DNA of 64,000 nucleotides from Valencia hispanica. Lineage: Eukaryota > Chordata > Actinopteri > Cyprinodontiformes > Valenciidae. The notes below the pieces were generated by a model. It was not told where the DNA came from and ran no database searches. It was given only the letters and a program-made list of their open reading frames with translations. The DNA lies in NCBI GenBank assembly GCA_963556495.2, contig OY747712.1:23694735-23758734 (forward strand). The letters are read 5' to 3'. The translations under genes and the position numbers were made by a program. Of the stretch, positions 23,175 through 33,445 are shown piece after piece (positions within the stretch are counted from its first letter, which is position 1; each line of letters starts with the position of its first letter).

Positions 23175-23998
23175 TTGGACAGCCTGGAAAGCTACTTGGA
23201 CGAGTGCTTTGACAACATTGTTATGGGCAAGCCACAAAAATCCACCTCTGCTGTGCCGACAAGCACACCATCACAAAAACGCACTCGTTCTGAGGCCAGC
23301 ACCTCCACCATCTCTCCAGAGAAAAGCTACAGCGATGTCCTGGACTCAATAGATAAGAAGCTAACCAGCCTAGACGCTCGTCTGACCCTGGTTGAGGTTC
23401 TACACAAAGAGTTTCAAGCTCTAAGGGATTACCTGGAGTTCAGCCAACAACAGGTAGCATCGCTTGCTGCAGAAAACCAAACGCTGAGAGACGGTGTAAA
23501 GAAACTCACCGATGGGACGACGCAGCTGTCCGGGGAAAGTAAGAGGATGAAAGAAACTATCTTGGATATACAGGCCAGGGGAATGCGGGACAATCTTGTT
23601 TTTTCCGGGATCCCAGAACAGGCTGAGGACGACGCTGAATCCACCGTCCGAGATTTTCTCCAACATCAGTTAAAGCTCCCAAGCGACACATCACTTTTCA
23701 CCGCGTCCACCGGCTAGGAGGTAAGAAGCCCAACAACAGCCGGCCGCGACCAATTGTTGCTAAATTCGAGCATTACAATCAAAAAGAGCAGGTCAGAGGC
23801 CAGGGCAGAGAGCTGCGGGGAACGAATTATAGCGTTAACGATCAATATCCGAAGGAAATCCTGGATAGAAGGCGCGTTTTGTTCCCAATCAGGAAGAAAT
23901 ATATAAGTGAAGGCACCAGAGCTACAGTAGCAGTAGATAAAATGTATGTTAATGGGCAGCTGTTCAGGGACCCCCACCTTACTCCTTGGCTTTATTAG
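23175..23998 (+). pseudogene. LINE ORF1: coiled-coil/RRM RNA-binding protein, one frameshift
   Basis: Start chosen at the first ATG of the long frame (MDSLESYLDECFDN). Residues 1-50 are a Ser/Thr-rich basic head. About 50-130 is a heptad-rich coiled coil (IDKKLTSLDARLTLVEVLHK, LAAENQTLRDGVKKL) for trimerisation. From 138 comes RDNLVFSGIPEQAEDDAEST, the start of the RNA-recognition motif of L1-type ORF1p, followed by LQHQLKLPSD. The frame ends early at 23717, but an indel near 23685-23692 shifts to the next frame, where FHRVHRLGGKKPN continues through RPRPIVAKFEHY, RRRVLFPIRKKY and VNGQLFRDP to a stop at 23996-23998. That completes the C-terminal domain. In the family, ORF1p coats the element RNA and acts as a nucleic-acid chaperone in the cytoplasmic RNP. 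One indel disables this copy. Confidence 0.85.
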
Positions 23999-24402
23999 TC
24001 ATGTAACACTGGTCAGATAAGAGTTGTTTTATCAGTCAACTATAATCTAATGTTAGCACAGCTCTGTAAAGTTGTTTACATTACTCAATGTGGGCGGGGC
24101 CAGGGCTAAGCACTGGGATACTGGCTCTTTTTTTCCCAATCTTCACGTCTATCACCAAATGTCTTTGTCACCCCTTTTTTCTTCTTTTATCACTCACACA
24201 CACACAAAAATATTTTTTTTCATAATAACTATTTCCCTCTCACCTTCACCCTCACCACCTTCACAACTTTCTTCTATTTTTTTCTTTCTTATATCTCGGC
24301 TTTTGGAGTTTCAATCAGGCAACTCCAAGCACAAACTAATAATGCACCTGTGTTTATCTGTTTCTAGGGTGATATGGACTTTACAACTTTTATCTCAAAA
24401 CT
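23999..24402 (+). other. Inter-ORF spacer of the LINE
   Basis: About 400 bp between the ORF1 stop and the ORF2 start, T/C-rich in the middle (24118-24300). It contains no conserved frame. Spacers of this kind are usual between L1-type ORFs. Confidence 0.7.
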
Positions 24403-25264
24403 ATGACTACTCTAAGGTTTGTCACTTGGAACATTCATGGAGCGGCACCAGAGAGAAAAGAGTTACGATTTTTAACCAGCTTAAAAGATTGAAGGCAGAT
24501 GTCTTATTACAAGAAACCCATAAATCTACCTCAGCTGCAGTTGATCTTAAATCCCCTGAGTTTCCTAATGTGTTTTCTGCATGCTATAACTCTAGACAAA
24601 GGGGAGTAGCAATATTAATAAATAAAAATGTTAATTTTACAGTAATAGATACAGTTACAGACTTATTATAGTAAAACTATCTATACATAACCGAAAGTTA
24701 TGTATTGTCAGTATATATGGTCCAAATGTTGATGACCCCTCATTCTTTCATTCCTTCTTCTCGGTGCTCCTTGAACACATGGATTGCTCACTTCTTCTTG
24801 GGGGCGACCTCAACTTTGGTTTAAATGAAGAAATAGACAGGCTCAGCACAGCAGGGACTCAGCGCAGCTGGAAATCTATTGATATAGTCAAACAGTACAT
24901 GAGCGATTATGGACTTTGTGATGCACAGCGATCTCTTCACCCCAATGACAAAAAATATACTTTCTTCTCAAATGTCCACCATTCGTATTCTCGACTGGAT
25001 TATTTGTTAGTCAGCAGCTCACTGTTGACTGACATTTCATACACTGAGATACACCCTATAGCTGTTAGCGATCATGCTCCTGTTTCTCTAACTTTAGTAA
25101 ATAAAACAGAAACACCTCAAAGCAAAAATTGGAGATTTAATATATCATTACTTAAGGATAAAGAATTTATTAAATATTTTGAAAAAGAGTGGGCTTCTTA
25201 TTTGGAATATAATGACCTACATGGTATGTCACCATCCATTCTTTGGGAGGCAGGGAAAGCTGTG
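24403..25264 (+). pseudogene. LINE ORF2 part 1: APE-type endonuclease, frameshifted
   Basis: ORF2 starts with ATG at 24403 (MTTLRFVTWNIHGA), the usual N-terminus with the catalytic asparagine motif T-W-N-x-x-G. A frameshift near 24450-24460 moves to a frame reading RVTIFNQLKRLKADVLLQET, with the catalytic glutamate in the Q-E-T-H motif, and on to RQRGVAILINKNV. Stops and a second shift near 24665 lead to the frame starting by 24764, with GGDLNFGL, SRLDYLLVSS and VSDHAPVSL (the D-L-N, R-x-D-Y and S-D-H catalytic and metal-binding motifs). The endonuclease nicks target DNA to prime reverse transcription. All key residues are present, spread over three frames. The reading stops where the LTR was inserted after WEAGKAV. 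Confidence 0.85.
25261..25264 (+). repeat. LTR target-site duplication, left copy (TGTG)
   Basis: TGTG immediately precedes the LTR start TGTTG. The matching copy is at 27096-27099. Four-base duplications are usual for retroviral-type integrases. Confidence 0.75.
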
Positions 25265-27095
25265 TGTTGTGCCACAGATAGGTAGGTTTTGGCTATGAAT
25301 AATTATGAATAATTGATTAGGGCAATTATTAATCAGATTAATAATTTTATGTAAAAATTACCACGTTTAGGACACCACCTGGATTCCAGGAAAATCAATA
25401 GCCAAATTGTTCAGTCTCAGTTTATGTTTATGATTACCTGCCTGATAAGGCTGAGGAAATTAAACAATATATGAAGGAATAAGTTATTGGCGTACCTGAA
25501 CAGCAATTTACTACACATGCAGGTGAAATAACAACAACGGTTTTCCAAAATACAAGAGTTTATTACAAAAAGAATTCACTTTCAGTTAATATACTTTAAT
25601 CAACAAACTCACCAAACTAGTAACACACAACTAAACTGCTAAGAAAAGAATAACATTAATAAAACTCACACTCAGAAGTAAAACAGTAAAAGTGATAAAA
25701 ATACACAGAAATAGAAACAACAATAAATTGATAATGATGTCACAGTTCAGAATTAATATGTTTGCTCAAAAACCAAGGCTTGTATTGAACAGTGTTGGGA
25801 ATGAAGCTAAGTTCTAAACTAATTGCGATTAGTTTAAGACTAATCAGCACATTCTGGTTTGTTTTCAAACCACCAATTCACAATGCAAAGCAGAAGTGAA
25901 CAAAAACATTGTTTGGAAAAAGCAATGTTTCATTAAACCATATGCTGAATTAGAAATCAATAACCTTTAGATAATTGATTCTATTTCATGGATCGGTCAC
26001 CGCAGTGATTGATCTAATTTAATATTTAATATTTATGTTGACGTTAACGGCAGTACCAATTATGTCGATCAAATTTTGTATTTTGACTTACAAAGAATGC
26101 GGTCTCAAAAATGACCTAAAACATTAGTTTTAGTGTTTAAACTATCCGTTTTAAAGTCGATCTCTATTTTGAATAGCATTAACGGCAGTCTTTATTGTTC
26201 ATGAATAAAATGCCATCAATGGCGGGCCCACGTGGTTCGCTAAAGCATGTAGCTTACAGCTTACTCACGTGGTGCTGCTTAAAGTCGCTCTGGATCATTT
26301 ATTAAACATCAAACAATGAAAAACTGTCGGATTGAGTAACTCAGGTTGCAGAATATAAAACGACTTTCCATCGGAAACCTCGAAAATCACTGATTAAACC
26401 TCCAGGCCGACCAACCTGTTTGTACCCAAACAATAAATGAAATCTTACACAAAGTAACAAATCACAGTGGAACAAACAACCCTTAAATCTTGTTTAAACT
26501 AACCTAATCTCACCTCTGCCCAGACAGACCTTATTGAATGGTTAAAGTTCTCCAGGTTGCTCCGTGGATGATTGGCGAAGCTAACACAACGTTAGCCCGC
26601 AGGCTAGCCACAGCTATGGTCCGTTAGCAGCTTGCTAAACAGCGATCAGCTGCACCTCAGTTCACTGACACAGTACCTTCTCTGCATGTTCAAGATAGCA
26701 TTGTCCCAGGCTTTGTCACGGTGGGGTAATGCTCCAGTCTCGACGCGGTTCTGCGGCATTCGGTAGCTTGTTAGCGGCTCGCTTCATACGGCAGCTTCTG
26801 TTCAGAAAGCAGGGCTCAGGGCGGAACAGTGGGGTTTATCTCAAAACACTGGGTTTGATTCACCTGATTGATCAGCAGTATTGCCGTCATTGGAGTGAGA
26901 TCCTCCCAGAACTCGCGTCTTTTCCCTCGCCAGCGAAGGAAACATGGATTTCTCCTGGCGCTGTTTGGCTGAACGCCAGAACTGGAGAGGGCGTGAAAAT
27001 CTGTGGCGATGCCTTATATAACCTCTGGTCCTTTTCTTCTCCTGTCAGAGCTAGAATGTGGGTTAGCGCCACCCAATGGCTGTGTGTCCCCAACA
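25265..27095. mobile_element. Solo LTR of an LTR retroelement (1831 bp)
   Basis: It begins TGTTGTGCCACAG and ends GTGTCCCCAACA. The ends show the TG...CA rule with a 5-bp inverted TGTTG/CAACA, and TGTG flanks both sides. Joining the flanks restores the LINE frame (GKAV then IRG), which confirms the boundaries. There is no gag, pol or env coding sequence, so this is a solo LTR left by recombination between two LTRs. Orientation is unsettled. On the plus strand TATAAAA (26354) is followed by AATAAA (26432), giving a standard spacing. On the minus strand TTATATAAGG (27014-27023) is a strong TATA box, but it lies only about 75 bp from that end, and an AATAAA lies near 25560. LTR length suggests a retrovirus- or gypsy-type element; the family is unknown. 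Confidence 0.75.
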
Positions 27096-27099
27096 TGTG
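27096..27099 (+). repeat. LTR target-site duplication, right copy (TGTG)
   Basis: Directly follows CAACA and matches 25261-25264. The LINE sequence resumes here with ATTAGAGG. Confidence 0.75.
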
Positions 27100-29511
27100 A
27101 TTAGAGGTAACACTAACAGCGGTAACACTAACAGCGGCTGAACTCCAGGAGGCCCTCCAAAGCATGCCGAATAAAAAGGTTCCAGGCCCAGATGGAATTC
27201 CAGCAGAGTTCCATAAAGAATTCTGGAATATTCTGGCACCAACGTTCCACAGAATGTTGCAGGAAACCAAGGAAAATGGCCGACTTCCACCAAATATGAA
27301 TTCTGCCTACATTAGTCTTCTACTAAAATCAGGTAAAGACCCTTTGTTTCCTACCAGCTATCGTCCCATATCCCTCATTAATGTTGATCTTAAAATAATC
27401 TGCAAAGCCCTCGCAAAAAGGATAGAGAAAGTAACCTCTCTTATAATACATCCTGATCAAACTGGTTTTATTAAAGGGAGACATTCATCCACAAATTCAC
27501 GTAGACTAATAGATTTAATAGATTTTTCTTACTGTAAAAACATTAAAACTAATATATTATCTCTAGATGTAGAAAAAGCATTTGATAGAGTTAACTGGAA
27601 ATTCTTATTTGCAACCTTACATAAATTTGGTTTTGGAAATTATTTTATAAACTGGTTGACAATATTATACAGTTCACCAACAGCATGTATCAGGACTAAT
27701 GACCAAACATCATCTAGGTTTTATCTTCAGAGAGGTACCAGGCAGGGATGTCCTCTCTCTCCCTCCCTGTTTGCTATTTTTATTGAACCACTAGCTGCAG
27801 CAATCAGGCAAACTCACAATATTAAAGCCATAAAATGCAATAACATAGAACATAAAATCAGTCTTTATGCAGATGATGTATTACTTTTTCTCCAGCATTC
27901 ACAAACCTCTTTCTTTCAGGTAATTGGGTTGATAAACTCTTACTCAAACGTTTCAGATTATTCTATAAATTGGTTAAAATCTACAGTTCTTCCAATCAAT
28001 TGTTCTGTCCAGAATCCAACTAATACACAACTGCAGTCAGGGAATATTACCTATTTAGGTATCAATGTCTCACCAAGACTGGCAGATTTTTATAACGCTA
28101 AACTACATCCCACTTTTAAAAAAAGTGGAAGATGATCTTGCTAGATGGAAATCCCTACCCATATCACTTATGGGAAGGGTTGCTTCAATAAAAATGATGG
28201 TTTTGCCCAGAATCAACTACTTATTTTCAATGATCCCAAGTAAACCATCACTAGACTGGTTTAGATCTCTGGACTCCTCTGTCTCTAAATTTCTTTGGAA
28301 AGATAAACCCCCACGTATCAGCTTAAAAACACTGCAGAAGACCAAAGAAAAAGGAGGTCTAGATCTACCAAACTTCCATCATTATTTCTTAGCCAACAGG
28401 CTCCAATACATCTCAAGATGGTTAAAACATAGCTACCTAGATGAGTCCTGGATAGACGTAGAACAGACACTATGCAATAAGATAAAACTTTCAGACCTAC
28501 CATTTATTAGCTGAAATATAAAACAATATGAATGCTTTAAAAGCATAAATATCAGCTCCTCTCTGACATCATGGTGGGAATTTCTAAAAGTGACAGAGTC
28601 CACAATAATCCCATGCAGACTTACACCCATCTGGAATAACCCCGACATCTTGCAAAAAAAATGTATGATAAGTTTTCCAGACTGGATGTGCAATGGAATT
28701 GAATACCTGGAACATATATTTGAAGGAACAGACTTTATCCCATTTAATACATTAATTACACAATATGGAAATGATAAAAACAAATTCTTAGAATATCAAC
28801 AAATTAAATCTATTATTAAAGGTAAATTTAGGCTCAATACAGTTGAATTACAAATTCCAGCAAGAGTTTTAGATTTTCTTAATCTCAACCCCCCCAAATT
28901 GCTGTCTAAAATATACAAAACTTTATCTACATTAGATGAATCAATAGCCATCCCCATTTCAAAATGGGAGGTGGATTTATCAGCCAGCTTTGACCAAAAC
29001 GTCTGGTCTCAGATATGTTTAAGAACCTTTAAAATAACAAAAAATCCTAATTTGCAATTAATACAATACAAAGTCCTTCATTGAGTACACTATACAGGTC
29101 AACGGATGTTTAGGATGGGTTTTACGTCGTCTAATACCTGCTTACAATGCACAAGCAATATGCCAGATACTTATATTAATGCGCTTTGGTTCTATCCACC
29201 TGTTAAGAAATTTTGGTGCCAAATATGTGAGGACTTATCAAAGTGTCTGAAATGTAACATTCCACCATCTCCCTCAGTTTGCCTGTTAGGAGATTTAAAT
29301 GATGTCACCATGGACACAAAGTCAGTTCTAATGATTCACATTGCATTATGCATCGCTAAGAAAACTATCCTCCTGAACTGGAAAAATAAAAAGGCCTATT
29401 AATATTAATCAGTATAGAAATTTCTTGTTGGACCATATTGGTCTTGAGACGGCCTCTGGCTCCATATCTGAACAATCTCTCTGGGCTCCTTTGATCGGCT
29501 CCATCACCTAG
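27100..29511 (+). pseudogene. LINE ORF2 part 2: reverse transcriptase and C-terminal domain, broken
   Basis: After a few residues the frame enters LTAAELQEALQSMPNKKVPGPDGIPAEF. With M at 27164 as residue 1: PGPDG at 7-11, SYRPISLINVDLKI at 65-78, FIKGRHSS at 102-109, catalytic LSLDVEKAFD at 132-141 (first Asp 135), GTRQGCPLSP at 191-200, and YADD at 235-238 with both catalytic Asp. A frameshift at the A run near 28117-28124 moves to the frame LARWKSLPISLMGRVASIKM, WKDKPPRI and GGLDLPNF. In-frame stops at 28512-28514 and 29082-29084 follow. The zinc-knuckle-like CLQCTSNMPDTYINALWFYP near 29145-29200 has N and Y where H and C are usual. A last shift near 29400 gives NQYRNFLLDHIGLETASGSI and the stop at 29509-29511. 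The active-site residues remain but the protein is dead. Confidence 0.88.
27104..27135 (+). repeat. 15-bp tandem duplication at an internal deletion junction
   Basis: GGTAACACTAACAGC occurs twice in a row (27107-27136 region) exactly where the LINE frame jumps from the end of the endonuclease (IRG) to the segment just before the reverse transcriptase (LTAAEL). About 500 bp of linker normally found between these parts in L1-type ORF2 are missing, so this marks a deletion joint. Confidence 0.6.
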
Positions 29512-32500
29512 TAGGGGTGGGGGGCACTTGGTTTTGTCGTTTGGGATACTGTGGCTGATGTGGGGGTTTTTGGGGTTGGAGGCGTCTGGGTGGGATCCCT
29601 GGGGGTGGGATCCCTGGGGGTGGGATCACTGGGCGGACGGGGCGCTGGACGTCGTGGCCCCAACCTGGGGTTGGGCTTTGGTGGCTTTGGGTGGTAACTC
29701 CTGATGGCTGCATGCGGTGCCTTAGGGGGGTTGAACTGACGAACATGGGTTACTGGCCTGGTGGCCGTGCTGCGCCTGTGTAGGGTCTGGGGTGGGCCTG
29801 GGGATTCGGGGCTCTGGGGCGCCGCACTCCCTAGCTGTGGTCCTGGCCGGGGGTCGGCCGGCGTGGGATCGCAACAGTGCATGCCGGCCGCCTCTCTCTT
29901 TTTCTCTGGGCCGATTGTCATCGCCGGTCCCTGTATGGCGTCTCGCCATGTTTGCTGGTTGGGGTGCCTGGCTGGTGGTCGCGGGGGCTGGGTGGCATTT
30001 CTGGGCCTCATCAGTCCTTTTTCGCACTGGACTTAGCTCCTGGGTCTTGGTCTTTATGCGTTGCGGGGTGCTGGGGTCGGGCGTTTGCCCGGGTTCGATC
30101 GGACCTGCGGGTGGACTGGCCGGGTAGTGGGCGTGCAGGGCAGGTGGGGGGGTGCGCTGGGTTTGGTTGCCTGCCGGGCCATTGAGCAGCATTGGTTGCT
30201 CCACAAGGGAATGGGGCTGGTGGATGTCGACCTGGTGGGCCGGTTCATCGGCTTGCTCCTGGTCTGGGCAGGTACGTCGCCGGGGTTTGGGCTGCAGGGA
30301 CCTCCGATGCGCAGGTGGCGCTGGGGGCCTCCTTTGTTGGCGGGGAGGCTATTGCTAAATAGCGACAGGTGCTCTCCCCACTTGGACGGGGGGGAGGGGT
30401 GTGCTGGAGGGGGGGCGAACTCAACCTGGGTTTCTAGTATCTTTTGTGTTCTGATAGTAGAGCGAATGTCAGGGTGGGTTTAGTTCTCCTTCTGGGGTTT
30501 CCCTCCTCGCTATCCCGTGGCGTCCTGGGTCCCGATTTTAATATACAACTTAGACACTCCCACTTATGACATTTTCATGCGACACACATGTAGGGACTTT
30601 GGGGTGGGCACACTTTTTGGCATCCAGAGGGGGAGCGGTTCAATCAGCTTCACCTCTGGTGCCGGTGCCCACTGTTAAACCACATATAGACACTGAGGGC
30701 TCGGGGTGGAGGTTGGGGGATGTGTGGCTGCCTTCCCCACATCCCACCCCTCTGTTTTAAATGCACATTATAACAACACGCATCAACACCATTCTCGAGC
30801 GGGAGGACAGAGGCTAGGGGTCTTCTCACACCCCTGTTCGCTACGGCCAATCAGGGGTTGGGGTCCGGAGGAGGAACAGGTGGTCTGGTCGGGGTCCTGG
30901 GCTGTCGGGCTGCTTTGCCACTGTGGGGCCCTTGGCGGTCTGATTGTCTCCATCCTAGAAGGTAGGGGGTCCAGCTCCTGAGTTCGGGGGCTGGTGGCTC
31001 TACTGGGGCATCGGTACCTGGACCTGGGAGCATAAAGTGTGTATGGGGTGTGTGAGTGAGGGTACAGCGTCATTTCTTGGGTGTCTTGGTGAGTTAGTGA
31101 GAATGTATGTGTTTAAGAGGGAGGGAACGTATGACTGTGTCTGTATGTCTTTGTCTGCCTGTCAGGTTGGGTCTTGGGCTGCCCTCTCGCCTGGTGCACC
31201 TCAGCCCTTACATTTAATGGGGGGCCTATTTCTTCTCCGTCACTCCCCGCCAGTGACAGATGCCCCTGCCTACTGATGCGTCGGTGGTCAATCCGGTTCG
31301 GACCTGGTGCGTGCCTGGCCGGGCCTGGGGGGGGCCTGTGTGTCGGTCGGCCGATGCGCTGGGCCGATATCTTCTTTTGGATGGTTGGGGCACCTCTTTT
31401 AGGGGTGCCAGGTTTGGGATTGTTGGGTGGTGCCTCGGTGGCTCGGCGGGATACGGATCCAGCGTCTCTGCTCGTTCAATCACCTGTTCTGTGCGCACCG
31501 TGCGTGGTTGGTTCATTGGCGGGTTGGACCGGCCCTGGCCTTTGTTGGATGCCTGGTCTCGGTGCTCTGCGTTGCGTGGGATCAGGACTCGGGAGCTGGT
31601 ACAACTTGGTGTCCAGGTGCTGGCTGAGCTCGGCCTGGGGATGCCGTCCGTCCGCTATGGCTATCGGTGGGGCGCCCTGACGTGGGGCAGGGGTGGGGCG
31701 CTGGGATGTTGGCGGTGGGGATTGGCCCGGGGTGGTGGTGGTGGCGCGTGGTGGCGCGTGGTGGTGCGTGGTGGCGGCTGGCCGTGGCCCCTGCGGTGCC
31801 GGGGACCCCTCATCGGCCGGTCCCTTGTCGGGTCCCTGCTGGGGGGTGGGGCGCCCCTGGGCCCCGGCTCTCCCGGTCCATGGACCGGCCCGCCCTGGCG
31901 CGGCTGGTTGCTGGCGGGGCCCGTGAGCTCTTCACTGCTGCCCCCCGGGCCCCTGCATAGTAGCCGCTGGACGTTGTCCTGGGGTTCTCCTTTGCTCCAC
32001 TCTTGGGGGATGCGGTTGGCCCCGCCCGGGTCCGCCTGGGGCTCTGGGGGTCCTTTGGACGTCTTGGCTCCGATCTCCTTCATGTCTGCATCGATTCCTG
32101 GGAGAAGGATTGAAGACTGCTCACACCAGCTATCAAACACTCTTATGGAGAAACCTTATCTGCACCAGCATGCTCACACACACATAGATGTGGGGTCTCT
32201 GGTGTTTACAGATATATTCTTGGGCTGAGGTTATCATTACTAGAGCTTGATTAATCGGTACCATGAGTTTTTCTGTGACATTGTTGTTGTATTTTTATAT
32301 CCATTTTTGTGTGATGTGGTTGTTTAGTTCTTAGTTCACGATGTTTGGTTTGTTTTGTCGATGTTCCTTTTTCCTTTTTTGTTTTGTTTTGTTTTTTCCC
32401 CTCTCTCTGCCGTCCTGTGGGTATGGAGCCAGACTTCAATGTTTTCCTGTGTTTTCTTTGTTCCCCTTCCTCTCTTGTATTTTCAACTCACCCTCTCTCA

Positions 32501-32741
32501 TGACTTTTTGTTTCCTACCTCTCTTCTTCATCTTCTTTCTTTCTTCCCCTTAATATTCCGTCTGCAGGTCCATAAAATCAGGAAATAAAACCCCCAGCAA
32601 TTCATAATAAAGATTTTTCACACATATATCAAGTGGAGTACTATAGCAAAAGCTGCGCTGCTCCGCTTGTGAAAGTAAATCTGTTGGGCTTCTACTTGGT
32701 ACTCGGATACAAATTCTGAGCTCCACACTGCCAAACAGGAC
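29512..32741 (+). other. LINE 3' untranslated region, long and strongly G-rich
   Basis: From directly after the ORF2 stop to about 32100 the plus strand is GC-rich with many runs of four or more G and clear excess of G over C. It is unlike every other part of the window. Near 29591-29633 the 15-mer TGGGATCCCTGGGGG repeats almost three times, and at 31738-31785 GTGGCGCGTGGTGGCGCGTG repeats. From 32100 the sequence becomes T-rich, with pyrimidine tracts to 32560. Its place inside the 16-bp target-site duplication shows it is part of the LINE. Frames of 90-320 codons on both strands are composition effects: Gly/Trp/Leu-rich forward, Pro/Arg-rich reverse, with no domains. Confidence 0.8.
32584..32612 (+). 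terminator. LINE polyadenylation signals
   Basis: AATAAA at 32584-32589 and AATAAAG at 32606-32612 lie about 130-160 bp before the A-rich tail at 32742. The distance is longer than the usual 10-30 bases, which raises the possibility that the transcript read through its own signal (see findings). Confidence 0.5.
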
Positions 32742-32772
32742 AAAAAAAAAAAAAAAGAGAAGAAGAAAAAAA
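32742..32772 (+). other. A-rich tail of the LINE
   Basis: An uninterrupted A run after ACAGGAC, then GAGAAGAAGAAAAAAA up to the right target-site duplication. This is the remains of the poly(A) tail used in target-primed insertion. Confidence 0.85.
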
Positions 32773-32788
32773 GGAATACCCAATAACT
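32773..32788 (+). repeat. Target-site duplication, right copy (16 bp)
   Basis: GGAATACCCAATAACT, identical to 22932-22947. The flanks then differ (AGATTTG here, GGTTTTA there), so the match ends cleanly. Confidence 0.9.
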
Positions 32789-33119
32789 AGATTTGAGTAT
32801 TATGGCAAAAAGGCTGGGAATGTCTGATAAAGCAAGTTTATATCTGATTACTTAATTAATCGAGGGATTATTCAATAGAGTACTCACATACTAAAATATT
32901 CAATAGCTGCACTCCTAATAGAGACATTAGACAGAATTAGTAGGACTTGGCAGAGCTTAACAGAGACAGTATTTTCAGTTTGCATGAGGCCAGGAGGTTG
33001 GAAACAGAGTGATTCTTGTTCAAATGAAAGATAAGCTTACAAGGAGAAACAAAGGGCATAGTGGTCCAACGCCCAGGCCTTTCAGATAAGAAACCAAGTT
33101 CATCTCTTGTTTAGACCCA
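32789..33119. other. Unassigned sequence
   Basis: AT-rich unique DNA right of the LINE; no gene seen. Confidence 0.5.
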
Positions 33120-33445
33120 TTCATCCATTCCTTTTAGTTCTTTACTAGCCATACCAGCTACATCCGGTTCGAGTTCACAGGGGGCTGGAATCCATACCAC
33201 CAGCTACCAGACGAGAGGCTGATAAACCCTGGACACTTAGCAGTCCATTGCAAGGGCTAAACAGACACACAGAACAAAATGCAATTCACTGGTATGCCTG
33301 AAGTTAGTCTTTAAACAGTGAGAGTAAACTGGAAAAGCATTAGAAACCCAGGTCAAGACTCAACAAAACCCTACTAGGTTATCAACCACACACCTTCTTG
33401 CTAGAAGGCAGCAGTGCTAACCACTAAAACACTGGGTACCCCAAA
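33120..33445 (-). mobile_element. tRNA-like SINE-type interspersed repeat, minus copy
   Basis: The reverse complement runs from GTACCCAGTGTTTTAGTGGT (the 'GCAGTGGTTAGCACTG' head, like a tRNA A box) through CTTCTAGCAAGAAGGTGTG. The tail half is ATGGACTGCTAAGTGTCCAG, TCAGCCTCTCG and GGAATCCAGCCCC, ending in ATGGATGAATGGG. The same order of blocks occurs in plus orientation at 36.39-36.65 kb. The two differ by many substitutions and an insertion in the middle of this one. No protein is encoded; spread would have relied on a LINE reverse transcriptase. Confidence 0.6.

Larger units (their letters stand above)
22948..32772 (+). mobile_element. L1/Tx1-type LINE, full-span insertion interrupted by a solo LTR
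   Basis: One insertion of 9.8 kb bounded by a perfect 16-bp direct repeat. In order: a 5' untranslated region of about 230 bp, ORF1 (23175-23998), an inter-ORF spacer of about 400 bp, ORF2 (24403-29511) with endonuclease, reverse transcriptase and a C-terminal zinc-knuckle-like region, a G-rich 3' untranslated region of about 3.2 kb and an A-rich tail at 32742-32772. Removing the 1831-bp LTR and one TGTG leaves about 8.0 kb. The protein order and motifs place it in the L1 superfamily, probably the Tx1/Swimmer-like fish lineage. ORF1 has one frameshift, ORF2 has several frameshifts, two in-frame stops and a missing linker of about 0.5 kb. It cannot move by itself. Confidence 0.9.

Noticed and set aside
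26729..27293. Overlapping frames of 123, 127 and 76 codons
   Set aside because: They lie in the LTR or run across its edge into the LINE, have no domain, and overlap on opposite strands.
29508..32228. Many long open frames on both strands (up to 322 codons) in the G-rich block
   Set aside because: They follow from GC-rich, stop-poor composition. They overlap in several frames, are Gly/Trp/Leu- or Pro/Arg-rich, carry no domain, and lie in the 3' untranslated region of the LINE.
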